15,132 bases of DNA from Chloroflexota bacterium (GTDB taxonomy: Bacteria; Chloroflexota; Dehalococcoidia; DSTF01; JACRBR01): NCBI GenBank assembly GCA_016213125.1, contig JACRBR010000270.1, forward strand, positions 1-15,132, written 5' to 3'. Under the pieces are notes generated by a model. It was given only the letters and a program-made list of their open reading frames with translations, was not told the origin of the DNA and ran no database searches. This document shows, piece by piece, positions 9,138 through 15,132 of this stretch. The translations under genes and the position numbers were made by a program. Every line of letters begins with the position of its first letter. The stretch's first letter is position 1.

Positions 9138-10247
9138 TTGAGTCTGACCGAAGAAATCGCGAGCAGTCGAGCAACCATACATACCGATGGATATCCGATG
9201 TCGATCGGTGAATTACTCAATCTCTACAGAGACAATGAACTGGATATTCACCCGGAATTTCAGCGCTTCTTTCGCTGGACGCTTTCACAAAAGTCTCGAT
9301 TGATCGAGTCCCTTCTGCTTGGTATTCCGCTGCCCTCGATATTTGTCTCGCAGCGCAGAGATGGCGTTTGGGATGTCATCGACGGTGTGCAGCGCCTTTC
9401 GACAATATTCCAGTTCATTGGTGTCCTGCGAAACGAGACAGGGGACCTGGTTCCTCCGTTGGTATTGAGCGCTACGAAGTACTTACCTTCCCTCGAGGGA
9501 CGCGTTTGGGAAGACGAGGAGCATCCGGAAAGGGACTTGGGTAGAGACCACCAGCTCATCGTCAAGCGTTCAAAAATCGATGTAAAGATTGTCCTTCGTG
9601 AGAGTGATGAGCAGAGTAAGTACGAACTCTTCCAGCGCCTGAACACGGGTGGCTCGCCACTGTCGGATCAAGAGTTGCGCAACTGCATCATCATCACGAT
9701 CAATGGTGACTTCTACAGATGGATTAACGAGCTCGCCCACTACCAGCCGTTTCAAGACTGCATCTCCGTATCAGAGCGACTCCGCGACGAGCAATATGAC
9801 CTAGAGTTGGTTACGCGATTCCTAGTGCTGCGCAACAAACCGGATGAGGAGCTACGGCAGGTAGGAGAGATTGGAGACTACCTGACCGACAGAATCGTCG
9901 AGATGGCGCAAGACGAGGCCTACCAACGAGAGGTAGAGGAGCGTGCTTTCAAGGCGACGTTCGACTATCTAGCCCGTTGTCTCGGAGACGACAGCTTCCG
10001 TCGATACGACGCTCAACGACAGAAGTTTCGTGGACCTTTCCTTATCTCAGCGTTTGAATTCATAGCTCTGGGAATCGGACGCCATTACCAAGACTTCGGA
10101 GAAGGTAGGGACCCTGAGGTTGTCGCAGGAATAGTAAAGACTGCCTGGGCGGATCCCGCGCTGACAAATCACATTGGCTCGGGCGTCAGAGCCTCGTCGC
10201 GGATCCCATATACGATCCCGCTGGGAAGAGCACGTTTTGCGGCATGA
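9138..10247 (+). CDS. DUF262 (GmrS/SspE N-terminal type) protein
   Basis: This 369-residue protein matches DUF262, a ParB/Srx-like module found in GmrSD-, SspE- and BrxU-type phage-defence enzymes, where the DGQQR motif takes part in NTP binding or hydrolysis. Visible signatures are LDIHPEFQRFFRWTLSQKS (35-53), IESLLLGIPLPSIF (56-69), the NTPase-type motif DGVQRLST (82-89) and FQRLNTGGSPLSDQELRN (165-182). The rest is mainly helical. No DUF1524 His-Asn-His nuclease half is present, so an effector must be elsewhere, plausibly the overlapping HEPN gene. The TTG start has GGAGA (9128-9132) five bases upstream; ATG 9198 is an alternative at the domain edge. Eight of its first 20 codons end in G or C, against 16 of 20 in dnaN, suggesting acquisition. 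It begins 38 bases after dnaN. Confidence 0.88.
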   Translation: MSLTEEIASSRATIHTDGYPMSIGELLNLYRDNELDIHPEFQRFFRWTLSQKSRLIESLLLGIPLPSIFVSQRRDGVWDVIDGVQRLSTIFQFIGVLRNETGDLVPPLVLSATKYLPSLEGRVWEDEEHPERDLGRDHQLIVKRSKIDVKIVLRESDEQSKYELFQRLNTGGSPLSDQELRNCIIITINGDFYRWINELAHYQPFQDCISVSERLRDEQYDLELVTRFLVLRNKPDEELRQVGEIGDYLTDRIVEMAQDEAYQREVEERAFKATFDYLARCLGDDSFRRYDAQRQKFRGPFLISAFEFIALGIGRHYQDFGEGRDPEVVAGIVKTAWADPALTNHIGSGVRASSRIPYTIPLGRARFAA

Positions 10248-10882
10248 AACTCCGAACCCTCGATCAAGTCACCACGGCGATCGATGACGACTTGGCTTGG
10301 CGAAAACGAGAGCTAACCACTGCCAAGTTCCTGTGGGAAGGTGCGCGGGAAAAGGAGCGCGATGTAGCGCTGCGCGCAGCTGCGGTTCTTGCGTACGCCC
10401 ATTGGGAAGGATTCGTCAAAGAGGCAGCCAGAGTCTTCCTCAACTTCGTCCAATTTCAAGGCCTCGACTACTGTGACCTACAGCCAGGTGTAATAGCCTT
10501 AACCCTTAGATCTCAGTTGAAGATTGCCGAGGATGCCTCACGAGTGGCGGTCCACACATCCGTGGTTGCCTTCCTGGTTTCAGATCTCAAGCGAGCCGCG
10601 GAGATTCCTTGGGATACAGCATGTTCCGACATTGGCAATATGACCTTCCAAGCATTCGAAGACATTGCCCGTATGCTCGGGATCGATTGTTCCCGGTACG
10701 CAACCAAGGCTCGCCTGATCGACGAGCGGCTGGTTCGTACGAGGCACCTCATAGCACACGGGAAGAGAGTGCCTGTAACCGAAACCGAGGCCGCAGAGAT
10801 ACATGGGTTGGCCGTAAGCCTTATTGAAGACTTCAGAGTCGATTCTGAAAACGCCTTGGCGCTGGCGAGCTATCGTAGGTAA
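10244..10882 (+). CDS. MAE_28990/MAE_18760-type HEPN putative RNase
   Basis: This 212-residue, mostly helical protein fits the HEPN group typified by MAE_28990 and MAE_18760. The characteristic YAHWEGFVKEAAR lies at 51-63. The HEPN active-site pattern R-x4-6-H appears as RTRHLIAHGKR, with R167 (or R165) and H172. HEPN proteins with an intact motif are usually metal-independent RNases acting as toxins or defence effectors, so ribonuclease activity is predicted, not shown. The ATG overlaps the DUF262 stop as ATGA, so the two are translationally coupled and probably made in a fixed ratio. A reading in which the DUF262 protein senses invasion or restrains the HEPN enzyme is inference. Its codon use is less G/C-ending than that of the surrounding core genes. 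Confidence 0.85.
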   Translation: MKLRTLDQVTTAIDDDLAWRKRELTTAKFLWEGAREKERDVALRAAAVLAYAHWEGFVKEAARVFLNFVQFQGLDYCDLQPGVIALTLRSQLKIAEDASRVAVHTSVVAFLVSDLKRAAEIPWDTACSDIGNMTFQAFEDIARMLGIDCSRYATKARLIDERLVRTRHLIAHGKRVPVTETEAAEIHGLAVSLIEDFRVDSENALALASYRR

Positions 10883-10925
10883 GCATCGAGCTTTGCGTGT
10901 GGAGAGGCACAGCTCCAATGGTGTC

Positions 10926-10946
10926 GGCTTTCTTCGAGAGAAGGCC
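10926..10946 (+). terminator. Hairpin downstream of the HEPN gene, possible terminator
   Basis: GGCTTTCTTCGAGAGAAGGCC folds into a stem of about nine pairs, two of them G-U, with a CGA loop, 43 bases after the HEPN stop. No T-tract follows. It is the only sizeable stem-loop seen between the cassette and the next gene. Confidence 0.4.
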
Positions 10947-11035
10947 GGGAACCCACAGCCAGGCCCTTGTGCCATCTGTCGTGCTCGCCTCATACCTTCG
11001 GCACTACCCTCGGGCCCTCCGGTCTCTGCACACTA

Positions 11036-11335
11036 ATGGCGGAGACGAAAGGTGGCGCCCACGTGGACGACCTTGAACTACCGGCCGGGAAGTCCGGGAT
11101 CCATCTTCTGCCTGACACGCGTCCGGGCTGGTGGGCGGTCGCCTTCGCCGCCACCTTTCTCGCCATCCTGCTCATCAGCGCATCACTCTCGTCGCCACCC
11201 GCCGTGACCATCGCCTTCGGCATCTTCGCCGGGGCGACGGCCTTTGCCACGATCGCGCGCCTCGGCGAGCGCTCGCTGCTGGTGTTCGCGGCGCTGCTTC
11301 CGTGCGCTTACCTCGCTGTCGCCTTTTTCGCCTGA
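11036..11335 (+). CDS. Small membrane protein with three predicted helices
   Basis: The 99-residue product has a polar N-terminal segment of about 30 residues. Three hydrophobic stretches follow: WWAVAFAATFLAILLISASL, AVTIAFGIFAGATAFATIA and SLLVFAALLPCAYLAVAFFA. These should span the cytoplasmic membrane as a compact three-helix bundle. No family is recognised and no functional motif is visible. The ATG at 11036 lacks a ribosome site. A GTG at 11063, with AAGGTGG seven bases upstream, is a good alternative start and would leave 90 residues beginning MDDLELPAG. Base composition is back to the high-GC style of the core genes, so the gene marks the far side of the DUF262-HEPN cassette. It ends 182 bases before the subtilase start. 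Confidence 0.65.
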   Translation: MAETKGGAHVDDLELPAGKSGIHLLPDTRPGWWAVAFAATFLAILLISASLSSPPAVTIAFGIFAGATAFATIARLGERSLLVFAALLPCAYLAVAFFA

Positions 11336-11392
11336 TGTCGCGCGCGCCCTGCGGACGTGTGAAGATGGTTGACGGAGCCCCTTGACGTCCGG

Positions 11393-11421
11393 TTGACACC
11401 TCACCTACCCGGTAGTACGAT
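11393..11421 (+). promoter_or_regulatory. Predicted promoter of the subtilase gene
   Basis: A consensus -35 TTGACA (11393-11398), a 17-base spacer and a -10-like TACGAT (11416-11421) lie about 97 bases before the ATG. The spacer holds the inverted repeat CTACC-C-GGTAG (11405-11415). Upstream, TTGAC recurs at 11369 and 11382 in addition to the -35 copy. The arrangement suggests regulated expression, by an unknown factor. Confidence 0.6.
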
Positions 11422-11517
11422 CGCCTCCTGTCGCGGCTTCCTGGCGACGCCGTCCGGCGGAGCATGTCCCCCGGCCCCGTCAATGCAAGAGGGCATGGCG
11501 AGGAGTTCTTCGCAGTC

Positions 11518-14500
11518 ATGCGTTCGTACCGAACATGGCTGCTGCTTGCCGTCCTCGCGGTCGCGTGCCTGACGCTGCTTCCCGTCCAGCGGGCCAGACC
11601 CGCCACAGCCGCGCCCCACGCTGGACCGGCAATACTCGTCCCCGGCCGCTATATCGTCACGTTCCGCGATGCGCCCGCGGCCGACGCCTACGCCTCCGTG
11701 CTCGCCGGCAGCCCCGATGTCGCGATCGCCCATCGCTACGGCCAGGCCGTCGAGGGTTTCGCCGCCCGTCTTTCTCCCTCGATCGCCGCCGCGCTGGACG
11801 CCGACCCCGCCGTCGCCTCGATTGAGCCCGACCGCATTGTGCACAACACCGTCGAGGAGCTGCCGACCGGCGTCAACAGGATCGACGCCGAACCATCCGG
11901 CGACATCAACGCCATCGGCGCCGACACGGATGTCGACATCGCAGTCATCGACACCGGGATCCAGACCACGCACCCCGATCTGCGCGTGTCGGGGGGGTTC
12001 GCGTCGTACGGCCAGGTGATCTTCATCTTCGAGTTCTGCGGCATGACGGACTCGTTCGAGGACGGCCACGGCCACGGCACGCACGTCGCGGGCACCGCCG
12101 CGGCGCGCGACAACAACATCGGCGTTGTTGGCGTAGCGCCCGGCGCGCGGCTCTGGGCCGTGAGGGTCCTCGGCCCCGACGGTAGCGGCTGCCTCTCGGA
12201 CGTGATCGCCGGCGTCGACTGGGTGACCGCGAACGCCGCGACGATCGACGTCGCGAACATGAGCATCGAGTCGTCGAACAGCCCCTCGCTCTGCACCGCC
12301 ATCAACAACTCCGTCGCCGCCGGCGTGATCTACGCCGTCGCCGCCGGCAACTCCGGCATCGACGCGGCGAACACGACTCCCGCCAACTGCACCAGCGCCA
12401 TCGCTACCTCCGCGGTGGCTGACTACAACGGCGCGCCCGGTGGCGGGGCCGCCCCCACCTGCGGCAGCCTGGGGGCCGACGATGCGCTCGCCTCGTTCAG
12501 CAACTACGGCGCCGTCGTCGATGTCGCAGCGCCGGGTGTCTGCATCAAGTCGACATACATCGGAAGTGGATACACTACCTTCAGCGGCACAAGCATGGCC
12601 TCCCCTCACGTGGCGGGCGCAGCGGCGCGCTTCAAGGTCGCGACGGGCTACACCGGATCCGCCAGCGCCTCCGCCGTCCTCGCGGCCATGAACGCCGCAG
12701 GATGGCTGGAGCCGCAGACCGGACCCTGCGGCTTCAGCGGCGACCCTGACGCCGCCCACGAACCGATGATCCATCCCGGCGCCGCCTGCTCCCCCGGGCA
12801 GCCCACGGCCACAACCACGCGTACGCTCACGCCGACGATGACGCCGACACCCACGAACACGCTCACGCCGACGTGGACGCCCGGCGGACCGACGATGACA
12901 CCCTCGAACACCTCGACACCGACGGACACGCCGACCGTGACGCCCACCTTCACGCCGACCAGCACGCCGGTTCCCGCGGTCGCGCAGTCCATCAGCGCAG
13001 GCGGGTTCCACACCTGCGCGCTCACATCCGCCGGCGGGGTGCGCTGCTGGGGCCTCAACGACACCGGCCAGCTTGGTGACGGCACGAACACAAACGCCAC
13101 CGCCCCCGTCGACGTCGTCGGCCTCAGCGGCGTGATCGCCGTGTCCGCGGGTGGCTCGCACAGCTGCGCCCTGACCAGCGCCGGCGGCGTGAAGTGCTGG
13201 GGCAAGAACGACGTGGGCCAGCTTGGGGATGGCACAAACATCAATCGCAACCTCCCGGTCGATGTCACCGGTCTCACAAATGGCGTCGCTGCGATCTCGG
13301 CCGGCGGCCTCCACACATGCGCCGTCATGACCACCGGCGCGGTCAGGTGCTGGGGCCGGAACGACCGCGGCCAGCTCGGCGACGGCACGGGCACGAACCG
13401 AAGCACACCCGTGGCCGTCTCCGGGCTCACGAGCGGAATCATCGCCGTCGACGCGGGAGGGAGCGATGCTCAGGGTGGGCACACCTGCGCCCTCGCGTCA
13501 GGCGGCGGCGTGAGCTGCTGGGGCCGCAACGACTTCGGGCAGGTCGGCGATGGCACCACCGCCGATCGGTTCGTGCCCGTGAACGTGAGCGGCCTTGCGA
13601 CAGGCGCGAACGCCATCGGTGGCGGGCGGTATCACTCCTGCGCACAGACGAGCGCAGGCGGGGTGAAGTGCTGGGGCTGGAATATCGGCGGCCAACTCGG
13701 CACCGGCGGGAACACCAGCTCGACCACACCCGTAGATGTCATCAACCTGGGCAACGCGGCGGCGGGGCTCAGCGTGGGCGGCATGTACGCCTGCGTCCGG
13801 ACAAACGCCGGCGGGGCGAAGTGCTGGGGCTACAACAGCTCCGCCCAGCTTGGCGATGGCAGCATCGGCAACAACCGCACCGCGCCCGTCGATGTGCTGT
13901 CCGCGCCCGGCAGCCCTCCGCTAAGTGGGGTCGTTGCGATCGCTGCAGGGGGAAGTCTCTCCATCGACGCGCACACCTGCGCCGTCACGGCCCAGGGGGT
14001 GATGTGCTGGGGCATCAACGGCGCCGGACAGGTCGGCGACGGCACCACCACTATTCGCACCACGCCGGTTGACGTCATCGGCTTCGAAGCCCCCACGTCG
14101 CCGACGCCCACACCGGTGTCCACGAGTACTGCGACCCCGTCGCCGACACAAACGCCGCCGCCCATATCGACAAACACGCCCGTCCCCACGGCCACCGATA
14201 CACCACTGCCGATATCGACAAGCACCAGCACCCCGTTGCCTGCCGCCACCGACACGCCAACCGCAACCGCCACGAACACCATGCCTCCGACCTCGACTGA
14301 CACGCCGGTGCCCACAGCGACGAGTACCCCGGTCCCGACATCGACGAACACACCGGCGCCGACGTCAACGGACACCGCGCAGCCCGCGGCCACCGACACA
14401 CCAACGCCCACCGACACGCCGACGGCCATCCCCACGGACACCCCGACGCCCATCTCCACGGACACGCCGGTCCCCACGTCGACTGGCACGCCGGTGCCCA

Positions 14501-15132
14501 CCGCGACGGACACGCCGCTTCCGACATCGACCCACACTGCCACCTCCACATCGACGTCTACGGCGGTCCCGACGTCGACCGATACGCCCACGATCACGCC
14601 AACGTCTGCCCCAACAGACACGGCAACCTCAACGCCGACGCCCGTTCCTCCAACACCCACGCCGACGCTACCCCCGCCGGTGATGTACTTCACGCTGCTG
14701 AACGATGGGACCGTCGGCTCGTTCGCCGCCGCAAACGAGGACATCATCGGCTGGGACGGCGCCGCCGGGTTCACGTTGCTCTTCGACGGCAGCGACGTGG
14801 GCCTGGGCGCGCTCTCCGTCGACGCCTTCGCACGGCTGAGCGCGAACCAGCTCCTGCTCTCGTTCTCCGTGCCGGGATCGGTTCCCGGGATCGCCGGCAC
14901 CGTCGACGACTCGGACCTGGTGCTCTTTACGGCGTCCTCGCTCGGGAGCGTCACCACGGGCACGTTCGGCCTCTACTTCGACGGCAGCGACGTTGGCCTC
15001 TCCAACACTAGCGAGGACATCGACGCCGTCGAACTTCTGGCGAACGGACACCTGCTCGTGTCCGTCACCGGCTCGTTCCAGGCGCCCGGCGCCTCGGGTG
15101 CGGACGAGGACATCGTCGAGTTCACGCCGTCG
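11518..15132 (+). CDS. Secreted subtilisin-family (S8) protease with RCC1 repeats and Thr-Pro linkers, 3' end beyond window
   Basis: The frame is open for 1205 codons to the window edge. Residues 1-32 are a signal peptide (MRSYRTWLLLAVLAVACLTL, then ATAA). Residues about 42-110 look like an I9 propeptide (GRYIVTFRD). The S8 catalytic domain spans about 115-395, with D145 in AVIDTGI, H186 in HGHGTHVAGT, oxyanion N278 in AAGNSG and S359 in SGTSMASPH, so the triad is complete. A Thr-Pro linker (428-486) leads to seven RCC1-type repeats (about 487-856), each with a CxnGxxCWGxNxxGQLGDGT core, expected to form a beta-propeller. A second Thr-Pro linker covers about 857-1054. A C-terminal domain repeats FDGSDVGL at 1089 and 1154. 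AGGAG (11501-11505) is 12 bases from the ATG, rather far. It probably works outside the cell, attached or displayed; substrate and anchor are unknown. Confidence 0.92.
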   Translation, partial: MRSYRTWLLLAVLAVACLTLLPVQRARPATAAPHAGPAILVPGRYIVTFRDAPAADAYASVLAGSPDVAIAHRYGQAVEGFAARLSPSIAAALDADPAVASIEPDRIVHNTVEELPTGVNRIDAEPSGDINAIGADTDVDIAVIDTGIQTTHPDLRVSGGFASYGQVIFIFEFCGMTDSFEDGHGHGTHVAGTAAARDNNIGVVGVAPGARLWAVRVLGPDGSGCLSDVIAGVDWVTANAATIDVANMSIESSNSPSLCTAINNSVAAGVIYAVAAGNSGIDAANTTPANCTSAIATSAVADYNGAPGGGAAPTCGSLGADDALASFSNYGAVVDVAAPGVCIKSTYIGSGYTTFSGTSMASPHVAGAAARFKVATGYTGSASASAVLAAMNAAGWLEPQTGPCGFSGDPDAAHEPMIHPGAACSPGQPTATTTRTLTPTMTPTPTNTLTPTWTPGGPTMTPSNTSTPTDTPTVTPTFTPTSTPVPAVAQSISAGGFHTCALTSAGGVRCWGLNDTGQLGDGTNTNATAPVDVVGLSGVIAVSAGGSHSCALTSAGGVKCWGKNDVGQLGDGTNINRNLPVDVTGLTNGVAAISAGGLHTCAVMTTGAVRCWGRNDRGQLGDGTGTNRSTPVAVSGLTSGIIAVDAGGSDAQGGHTCALASGGGVSCWGRNDFGQVGDGTTADRFVPVNVSGLATGANAIGGGRYHSCAQTSAGGVKCWGWNIGGQLGTGGNTSSTTPVDVINLGNAAAGLSVGGMYACVRTNAGGAKCWGYNSSAQLGDGSIGNNRTAPVDVLSAPGSPPLSGVVAIAAGGSLSIDAHTCAVTAQGVMCWGINGAGQVGDGTTTIRTTPVDVIGFEAPTSPTPTPVSTSTATPSPTQTPPPISTNTPVPTATDTPLPISTSTSTPLPAATDTPTATATNTMPPTSTDTPVPTATSTPVPTSTNTPAPTSTDTAQPAATDTPTPTDTPTAIPTDTPTPISTDTPVPTSTGTPVPTATDTPLPTSTHTATSTSTSTAVPTSTDTPTITPTSAPTDTATSTPTPVPPTPTPTLPPPVMYFTLLNDGTVGSFAAANEDIIGWDGAAGFTLLFDGSDVGLGALSVDAFARLSANQLLLSFSVPGSVPGIAGTVDDSDLVLFTASSLGSVTTGTFGLYFDGSDVGLSNTSEDIDAVELLANGHLLVSVTGSFQAPGASGADEDIVEFTPS
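12799..12975 (+). repeat. First Thr-Pro low-complexity linker of the subtilase
   Basis: About 59 codons reading mostly Thr, Pro, Ser and Asn (for example TPTMTPTPTNTLTPTWTP) join the protease and RCC1 domains. The DNA is a loose ACG-CCG repeat. It should be an extended, possibly O-glycosylated spacer. Confidence 0.85.
12976..14085 (+). repeat. Seven RCC1-type repeats within the subtilase
   Basis: Repeat cores begin near residues 498, 548, 599, 655, 706, 757 and 819. Each has two cysteines ten residues apart (nine in the last): 500/510, 550/560, 601/611, 657/667, 708/718, 759/769 and 821/830. The second is always followed by WG. Seven units suit one closed propeller. The fourth and seventh units contain short insertions before the first cysteine. 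Confidence 0.88.
14086..14679 (+). repeat. Second, longer Thr-Pro linker of the subtilase
   Basis: Nearly 200 codons of Thr, Pro, Ser, Ala and Asp in a loose repeat of the type TSTDTPVPTAT. Charged residues other than Asp are almost absent. It separates the propeller from the C-terminal domain, as in wall-spanning or surface-displayed proteins. Confidence 0.88.
14767..15132 (+). repeat. C-terminal tandem domain repeat (FDGSDVGL units)
   Basis: Two units about 65 residues apart share the order FDGSDVGL, a (V/I)DA segment, an N-x-L-L-(L/V)-S strand, then a (D/E)(D/E) acidic turn and VLFT or VEFT. At DNA level a 23-base segment at 14782 recurs at 14977 with one mismatch. The second unit reaches the window edge, so more may follow. 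I recall similar repeats in Chloroflexota exported proteins but cannot name a family. Confidence 0.8.

Noticed and set aside
7849..9174. 441-codon minus-strand frame antisense to dnaN
   Set aside because: It covers dnaN, which is certain, and encodes a low-complexity Asp/Val/Leu/Arg-rich product typical of antisense high-GC frames.
9138..10247. Complete GmrSD-type modification-dependent restriction enzyme
   Set aside because: Only the DUF262 (GmrS-like) part is present. There is no DUF1524 HNH nuclease half in this protein or the next gene.
11551..11574. Lipoprotein signal (AVAC near residue 17 of the subtilase)
   Set aside because: The -3 position is alanine instead of the usual leucine, and a standard signal-peptidase region with ATAA follows about 12 residues later, so a secreted or surface form fits better.
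11401..13482. 693-codon open frame on the minus strand
   Set aside because: It is antisense to the subtilase, whose triad and RCC1 motifs are unmistakable. The antisense product is Val/Gly/Arg/Asp-rich without any recognisable motif, an effect of high-GC codon bias.
14086..14679. Repetitive DNA that could suggest a CRISPR array or satellite
   Set aside because: The repeat is codon-phased, irregular in unit length and encodes a Thr-Pro linker inside a continuous frame; there are no spacers of even length.
13830..14963. 377-codon minus-strand frame with striking GVGVSVGVG repeats
   Set aside because: The repeats are the complement of the ACG-CCG-type Thr-Pro linker codons of the subtilase; there is no ribosome site or domain supporting a separate gene.

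Overview
The window is high-GC bacterial chromosome, with strongly G/C-ending codons outside one cassette. It most resembles Chloroflexota, possibly a Dehalococcoidia-like lineage. That placement is an inference. It rests on the obg-nadD pairing, a secreted subtilase with long Thr-Pro linkers, and a C-terminal repeat built on FDGSDVGL, which I remember mainly from Chloroflexota exported proteins. No rRNA, tRNA, CRISPR array, integrase or transposase is visible.

Layout: bases 2-3738 carry, all on the + strand, the C-terminal part of the ribosome-assembly GTPase Obg, NadD (NAD synthesis), a small VOC-fold protein, a 70-residue zinc-ribbon protein and an ABC1/UbiB-type atypical kinase. Bases 3961-6666 encode a cytoplasmic M1 aminopeptidase extended by a HEAT-like region, a coiled coil and a basic Lys/Arg/Ala tail. 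It converges on a minus-strand SAM-dependent O-methyltransferase (6680-7696). A 272-base divergent intergenic region then leads to dnaN, the replication sliding clamp (7969-9099).

Directly behind dnaN lies a two-gene cassette (9138-10882) whose base and codon use differ from the neighbours. It holds a DUF262 protein (the GmrS/SspE-type N-terminal module, with a DGVQR motif) overlapping by ATGA with a MAE_28990-type HEPN putative RNase (RHLIAH). This is the best candidate for an accessory defence or toxin-antitoxin-like system. Next come a small three-helix membrane protein (11036-11335) and a large exported protein that runs off the window end (11518-15132). The latter has a signal peptide, I9-like propeptide, complete subtilisin catalytic domain, Thr-Pro linker, seven RCC1-type repeats each with a Cys pair, a second roughly 200-residue Thr-Pro linker, and a C-terminal tandem-repeat domain.

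Three sigma70-like promoters with 17-base spacers can be read, upstream of the zinc-ribbon gene, dnaN and the subtilase. Two of them have palindromes placed where a regulator could act. Apart from obg-nadD and the DUF262-HEPN pair, I see no convincing tight operon.
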